Of a stretch of DNA of 64,000 nt, positions 58,991 through 64,000 are shown piece by piece. The position numbers and the translations under genes are program-made. Position 1 is the stretch's first letter. Each line of letters opens with the position of its first letter. The DNA is from Sepiola atlantica (Eukaryota > Mollusca > Cephalopoda > Sepiida > Sepiolidae). Below the pieces are notes generated by a model that did not search any database, was not told the DNA's origin, and saw nothing but the letters and a program-made list of their open reading frames with translations. The stretch lies in NCBI GenBank assembly GCA_963556195.1, contig OY744531.1, positions 103,646,142-103,710,141 of the forward strand, given 5' to 3'.

Positions 58991-59849
58991 TAAAAATTTA
59001 AAAAAAAATAAAAAGAGGAGAACTTCTGTTTCATATATACAGCTTTAAACTTATGGCCCTTTCTCTTGATTGGTCCTAAAGTAAGAGTCCAGTGTTTCGA
59101 TCGAAATCAGATCGATACCAAGATAGAAAGCCTGTTAGCCACACTGTGGTTTGCAATGTACAATTTTCAGTGAACGGTCATTTATAATCTGTATGAATGA
59201 TATTAAATGAACAAAGCTACAAAATGGAAAAATATAGGCAGATTAGTTGACAATTTTCCTAGGTATGTTTATATCTTCATATATTTGGCTGTGCAAGATT
59301 CACTCCTAAACTACTTAAATGACCAATATGATTTTGAAGCACATTTGCTAGGCGAAATGCGTCGTAACGTGAGATATGTTGAGATTAATTTAGTTTTTAT
59401 GAAAACGGGGGTAAAGACAATGAAAATGCAGATAGCTGCGATTTTTTAACAATAAGTATTAGACTTTAATTAATAAATATTTACTAAATTTCTGTTTCTT
59501 TGGTGTATTTTAATGTCTTTTTAGGGGCATAATATAGGCAGAATCCCCTATTTAAAAATTCAAATATTTTAGATCTGCATTGAATTTGATCCATAGTCAT
59601 TGGATACGAATTCCGCCATTTTCCCTTTAATTTCAAGTTTTTTCTTAATACTCCTTAAGCTTAAACTTTAAATTTTAGACATTTTTAAAAATAAAAGTCA
59701 TATAAGGGATTTCAATAAAATTGGGAACAAGAATTCTAGACGTGACGTTTCATACCATTATATCCTGATTTAAAACTCCGAAACGAGACGGAAAGTGATT
59801 CAAAATTGCTCATTTCGAGAATTTCATTTTTACCCGGGGTTTCTTTTAA
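58991..59849. other. Non-coding DNA, one unsupported 80-codon frame
   Basis: The frame 59207-59449 has no recognisable domain and no relative in the window. The rest is AT-rich. Confidence 0.4.
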
Positions 59850-61080
59850 TGCACTCTCAAATTAAACCATAGATTACATTCACAAATTGAACCATGTATT
59901 ACATTCACAAATTTAATAATGCATTAGATTTACAGAATTGAAACATGCATTACATTCAAAAATTGAACAATGCATCACATTCACAAATTGAACCATGCAT
60001 TACATTCACAAATTGAACCATGTATCACATTAACAAATTGAACCATTAATCTCATTCACAAATTGAACCATTAATCTCATTCATAAATTGAACCATTAAT
60101 CTCATTCACAAATTGAACCATTAATCTCATTCACTAATTGAACAATGCATTACATTCACAAATTGAACCATGCATTACATTCACAAATTGAACCATTAAT
60201 CTCATTCACAAATTGAACCATTAATCTCATTCACAAATTGAACCATTAATCTCATTCACTAATTGAACAATGCATTACATTAACAAATTGAACCATGCAT
60301 TAAATTTATAAATTGAACCATACATTACATCAACAACTTGAACCATGCATTACATTCACAAATTGAACCATGCATTACATTTAGAAATTGAACAAAACAT
60401 CTCAGTCACAAATTGAACCATGAATTAAATTGACAAATTGAACCATGCATTACATTCACAAATTGAACCATTAATCAAATTGACAAATTGAACCATGCAT
60501 TACATTTAGAAATTGAACAATGCATCTCAGTCACAAATTGAACCATGAATTAAATTGACAAATTGAACCATGCATTACATTCACAAATTGAACCATTAAT
60601 CAAATTGACAAATTGAACCATGCATTACATTTAGAAATTGAACAATGCATCTCAGTCACAAATTGAACCATGAATTAAATTGACAAATTGAACCATGCAT
60701 TACATTCACAAATTGAACCATGCATTTCATTCACAAATTGAACCATGCATTTCATTCACAAATTGAACCATGTATTTAATTCACAAATTGAACCATGCAT
60801 TTCATTCACAAATTGTATCATGCATTTCATTCACAAATTGAACCATGCATTTCATTCACAAATCGAACCATGTATTTAATTCACAAATTGAACCATGCAT
60901 TTCATTCACAAATTGTATCATGCATTTCATTCACAAATTTAACCATGAATCTCATTCACAAATTTAACCATGCATTTCATTCACAAATTCAACCATGCAT
61001 TTCATTCACAAATTTAACCATGAATCTCATTGACAAATTGTATTATGCATTTCATTCACAAATTAAACCATGCACAAATT
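59850..61080 (+). repeat. 25-bp tandem array with 125-bp higher-order period
   Basis: Unit CACAAATTGAACCATGCAT plus TACATT, about 25 bp, about 49 copies. ATCTCAGTCACA variants at about 60400, 60525 and 60650 are spaced 125 bp, so a five-unit block was duplicated. The frame 60795-61112 (His/Phe-rich repeats) is encoded by the array and is not a gene. Confidence 0.95.
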
Positions 61081-61084
61081 CTAG

Positions 61085-61647
61085 CAAGGAAAATCAAGGA
61101 TTTGCTGATTAAATGGAAATATCAATAACAAAACACGTATTTGTTTTATAAAACACAGAATTAATTAATTTTGATATGTACAGTTTTAAACGTTTCCTTT
61201 ATATCACTTTCGGTTGATTGGTCTAAATGTCAATGTCAAGAATGTCGGTTTGTCACGCTGTTGTTTGCAATTAACTTGCATCAGATAATTAATAATCTGT
61301 AAGAATGGAATCAAATCAGGAAGGGGAAAGACAGACAGACAAGTGGAAAGTTTCGTATATACATATATGTATATATATTAAATAAAAATAGAAAGACATA
61401 AGAAGATACAGTTTCGAAAGAAAGAGAGATGAAAGAAGGGCGTTGTACTATTGGATTTTTTCTTCTTTCAATGTAATGTCATCAGAAAATGAAAGTTGTG
61501 AAAATAATCAAGAATTCCTTCAAACAAGATTTATGGATCACATCAACATCGAAACTGGGCCATAAATTCTAGAATAGAATCAGTAAAATGAAAATACACA
61601 CAGATACGCAGATATGAGTGTATGATATACAACGGTAGGTTATATGT

Positions 61648-61659
<12 letters not shown>
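61085..61659. other. Non-coding DNA
   Basis: No feature recognised apart from a short TATATGTATATATA run at 61361. Confidence 0.4.

Positions 61660-61735
<76 letters not shown>
61660..61735. repeat. (TA)n microsatellite
   Basis: TA run; minus-strand Ile-Tyr frames are artefacts. Confidence 0.95.
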
Positions 61736-61746
<11 letters not shown>

Positions 61747-61774
61747 CATAATCACTTATTTTTGTATCAATCCG

Positions 61775-61865
61775 CAATGTCGTAACGGTTAGAAGCGCTG
61801 ACTGTCGAGATAATAGTAACGTTTTGACCCTGTCTTGAAGCAACTGCCTATGAAGCCACACTATG
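61775..61865 (+). repeat. tRNA-like SINE head (degenerate)
   Basis: GTCGTAACGGTTAGAAGC (A-box-like) and AACGTTTTGACCCTG (weak B box) with tRNA-like spacing, right after a TA tract. The following 30 bases contain GAAAC and GTC at hammerhead spacing but no CTGANGA. Confidence 0.45.
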
Positions 61866-61869
61866 ATAC

Positions 61870-62285
61870 AACGAAACAGGGTGTCTGTGTATGACTATGT
61901 ATGCCCCCACCCTGTCTGTCTTTTGCGAATTATCTAGCTATGATTAGCAATAATGAAAAGCTATTCGTTGAAAACGAATTGAGCACTCTTTAGTGTTGTT
62001 AGTGTTTATATAAACATTACGAATTACTTACATGTCGCTGGGTGTCTAAAATCAGTCGAGTTTTAATCAAGGCTTGAAGCGCTAGCACAAAGAAGATAGT
62101 ATGCAGCCCCGTTTAGAAAGGGCATTGCTTTATTGTTCGAGGAGATCATCATGTTACGTTTGACGCATCAAGCTGAAATACATTCTTTGTCAGTAGATTC
62201 TTTGGAGTTTGAATTACTTTCTAGACACCGTCCTCAAGTGTCTTCTGTCTCTCTGTACAAGAGTGTCGTTCAAACTAAGTGTGTG
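61870..62285. other. Non-coding DNA
   Basis: The frame 62133-62357 runs into a TA tract; no domain recognised. Confidence 0.4.
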
Positions 62286-62288
62286 TTT

Positions 62289-62336
<48 letters not shown>
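62286..62336. repeat. (TA)n microsatellite
   Basis: TA run at the left edge of the PLE fragment. Confidence 0.95.
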
Positions 62337-62341
<5 letters not shown>

Positions 62342-62437
62342 TAAGTTCAAATATTAACTAAATGAACAAAACCATTACTTTTCAAAAGTGCTCAATATAT
62401 ATTAGAGCTTTTATATTAAAATAAATATAGTTGGACT

Positions 62438-62481
62438 ATCCGACAATCGTTTCAGAACCTGCTCGGCTCTTCTTCAGGGAT
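62438..62481 (-). ncRNA. Hammerhead ribozyme, PLE left arm
   Basis: Minus strand: stem I ATCC (62481-62478), CTGAAGA (62477-62471), stem II AGAGCC-gagca-GGTTCT (62470-62454, one G-U pair), GAAAC (62453-62449), AC/GT stem III with GATT loop, GTC (62444-62442), GGAT (62441-62438). Core intact. The plus-strand partner at 63102-63144 has CTAAAGA and AAAAC: the conserved G5 and G12 are both A, so it should be inactive. Confidence 0.78.
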
Positions 62482-62594
62482 GTACTTCATATCACGATAA
62501 TCGGAATAGAACTACAAATAAGACAAATAGAAAACGAAAAATTATTTGGTATACACCTCCGTTTAATTAACTAGTTAAATCAAAGATTGGAGAT

Positions 62595-63150
62595 ATGTTT
62601 CTTAACTTGTTAAATAAGCATTTCCCAATTAATAACCCATTGCATAAAATCTTTAACAAAAACACAATTAAACTAAGTTATAATTGTACTAATAATTTAG
62701 AAAAAATAATCAAACGTCACAATAGACAAATACTAAAGGATAATGATACAAACAATGTAAGTAGCATACAAGATAATGAATGTAATTGTAGAAATAAAAG
62801 TGCGTGCCCGTTACAAGAAAAATGTTTAATGAAAAATGTAGTATATCTAAGTACAGTTTTCCCAGAGAATGATCCTAATTTGAAAAAATTCTACATAGGG
62901 GGTACTAGTACTGACTTTAAGGATAGGTATAGAAACCATAAATGCTCATTTAATAACATAGATACTGATAGAAAAAAATGGCATAGTTCCTGTAATGAAA
63001 TGGAGTATTTTAAAAAAGACACCAGTACCTACACTAAATAACCCTACTTGTTTTCTGTGTCTAAATGGAAAACTGGCTATAGTTCTGTTTCCTAAAAGTA
63101 CATCCCTAAAGAAGGCCGAGCAGGTTCTAAAACGATTGTCAGATACTCCA
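62595..63150 (+). pseudogene. PLE C-terminal GIY-YIG endonuclease remnant
   Basis: The frame 62595-63041 encodes the Penelope C-terminal region: LLNKHFPINNPLHKIFNKNT (5-24), a CCCC cluster (Cys 63, 65, 71, 77), VVY (82-84) and FYIGGTSTDFKDRYRNHK (99-116) with the expected YIG, Arg 111 and His 115 of the GIY-YIG fold. A frameshift near 63020 moves the rest (PTLNNPTCFLCLNGKLAI) into the next frame, which stays open into the right hammerhead arm. Known function: nicking of target DNA for Penelope retrotransposition. The reverse transcriptase is missing upstream, so it is non-functional. Unlike this copy, the 17-kb PLE retains RT but no endonuclease. Confidence 0.88.
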
Positions 63151-63160
63151 ACTATGTTTA

Positions 63161-63165
<5 letters not shown>

Positions 63166-63235
<70 letters not shown>
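63166..63235. repeat. (TA)n microsatellite
   Basis: TA run at the right edge of the PLE fragment, followed by TGTG-rich sequence. Confidence 0.95.
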
Positions 63236-63239
<4 letters not shown>

Positions 63240-63838
63240 CTTGTATATGATTGTGTGTGTGTGGTGATGTGTGTATGTATGTATGTACATAGGATGTGTA
63301 CGTATTTATTCTTGCCTATGTATGCGTGTGAGTGAGATTGTGTCAGAATTGACTTTAGGTTCGTTCCTTCCACCCACAAAATACATTTATCGCTAGTCAG
63401 TAGGTGTCATAAAACAATGATGAGGATTAATACTGTTAATTTTTGACACGACCCGATTCCTTTGAAAAACAAGACCCCCCTCCTCCCTACCCTTCGGTGT
63501 CCGTAGTAAATTAAATTATGTAATCCCCCCCCCCAAGTTAGACTTAAGAATAAGATATGCTTCAATTTCCCCCTCCCTCTAAATATGTATTCGATGGTTG
63601 TTACCACCTCTCTCTCTCCAATTTTATTTGAATTGTCGAGTGTGAATTTAATTTTTTTTTTCAGTTTCAAAAAAAGTAATCGTCTGGATCGGATGCTTGA
63701 AAAAAACACAAGGTTGAAATAAATTATTGCATCGATGATTATGTAATTTCGCGTTATCATTTTTCATTTTATTCTTGCTATGTTTATCACATTGAGCTCT
63801 CATACCCGGATTTCCTCCTGGAATTATTTCATTATAAC

Positions 63839-63842
<4 letters not shown>
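63236..63842. other. Non-coding DNA
   Basis: Frames on the minus strand (63407-63842) have no recognisable domain. Confidence 0.4.

Positions 63843-63891
<49 letters not shown>
63843..63891. repeat. (TA)n microsatellite
   Basis: TA run. Confidence 0.95.
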
Positions 63892-63895
<4 letters not shown>

Positions 63896-63938
63896 GGCAT
63901 AAATCAGCATTCTATCACGTCATTGCAAACTACGAGTG

Positions 63939-63955
63939 TCTAACCCTAACCCTAG
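63939..63955 (-). repeat. Short interstitial CCCTAA tract
   Basis: TCTAACCCTAACCCTAG: two to three telomere-type units in the orientation opposite to those at 1610-1646, near a TA tract. Confidence 0.6.
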
Positions 63956-64000
63956 CTTATATATATGTATATGTATAAGTCAGATTCATTTTATATTCCA

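Larger units (their letters stand above)
62337..63165 (+). mobile_element. 5'-truncated Penelope-like element with inverted arms
   Basis: The endonuclease remnant at 62595-63150 is enclosed by inverted arms (about 62410-62490 and 63085-63165), each carrying hammerhead sequence. The left flank is shared with the derivative at 24262. TA tracts lie on both sides. No reverse transcriptase part is present, so this is a 3' fragment. Confidence 0.82.

Noticed and set aside
60795..61112. 105-codon frame with repeated MHFIHK/CISFTN peptides
   Set aside because: Encoded by the 25-bp array (three units = 75 bp = 25 codons); no independent support.
61848..61900. Hammerhead remnant downstream of the tRNA-like head
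   Set aside because: GAAAC and GTC are at the right spacing but the CTGANGA box is absent.

Overview
The window reads as intergenic or intronic DNA from an animal genome, most likely a mollusc and probably a cephalopod. The clues are very frequent long (TA)n tracts, several tRNA-headed SINE-like repeats, Penelope-like retroelements (PLEs) and non-LTR retrotransposon 3' ends, with no recognisable host exon. The taxonomic call is inference from repeat style, not from a marker gene. I found no intact host protein gene. Most open frames are translations of microsatellites or satellites.

Layout. 0-14 kb: AT-rich DNA with a 463-bp inverted-repeat MITE (118-580), an inverted repeat (1308-1605), a solo LTR (5839-6048), a hammerhead-like motif (7221-7263), a large (TA)n-type field (7640-8505), a second MITE (9667-10045) and two short tandem arrays (13601-14034). 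14-25 kb: a SINE-like element whose 5' end derives from U2 snRNA (14693-15064), a hAT-like MITE (15294-15763), a decayed PLE reverse transcriptase (17325-19240), two LINE or repeat fragments, and PLE- and SINE-derived elements carrying hammerhead cores. 27.4-28 kb: a dimer of a tRNA-headed element with a textbook hammerhead. 28.6-29.9 kb: a purine-rich 48-bp minisatellite. 31.6-51.2 kb: one uninterrupted array of a 71-bp satellite, about 275 copies. 51.6-54 kb: a hammerhead-bearing inverted repeat, a second hammerhead element dimer, and a U2-headed element nested in a second solo LTR. 54-64 kb: purine tract, two more tandem arrays with higher-order periods, LINE 3' ends, and a PLE fragment with a GIY-YIG endonuclease domain between inverted hammerhead arms.

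The most interesting signal is recurrent self-cleaving RNA architecture. At least eight sites match the hammerhead core (CUGANGA, stem II, GAAA, short stem III, NUH). They fall in two contexts: inverted arms of PLEs, for which hammerheads are already known, and tRNA-headed elements of roughly 330-360 bp that occur as dimers, resembling retrozymes or the schistosome SINE-like hammerhead elements. The second notable signal is a mobile element with a U2 snRNA head, full-length in one copy, with clean target-site duplications and an empty-site paralogue present in the same window. All structural calls were made by eye; folding, self-cleavage and copy number remain to be tested.
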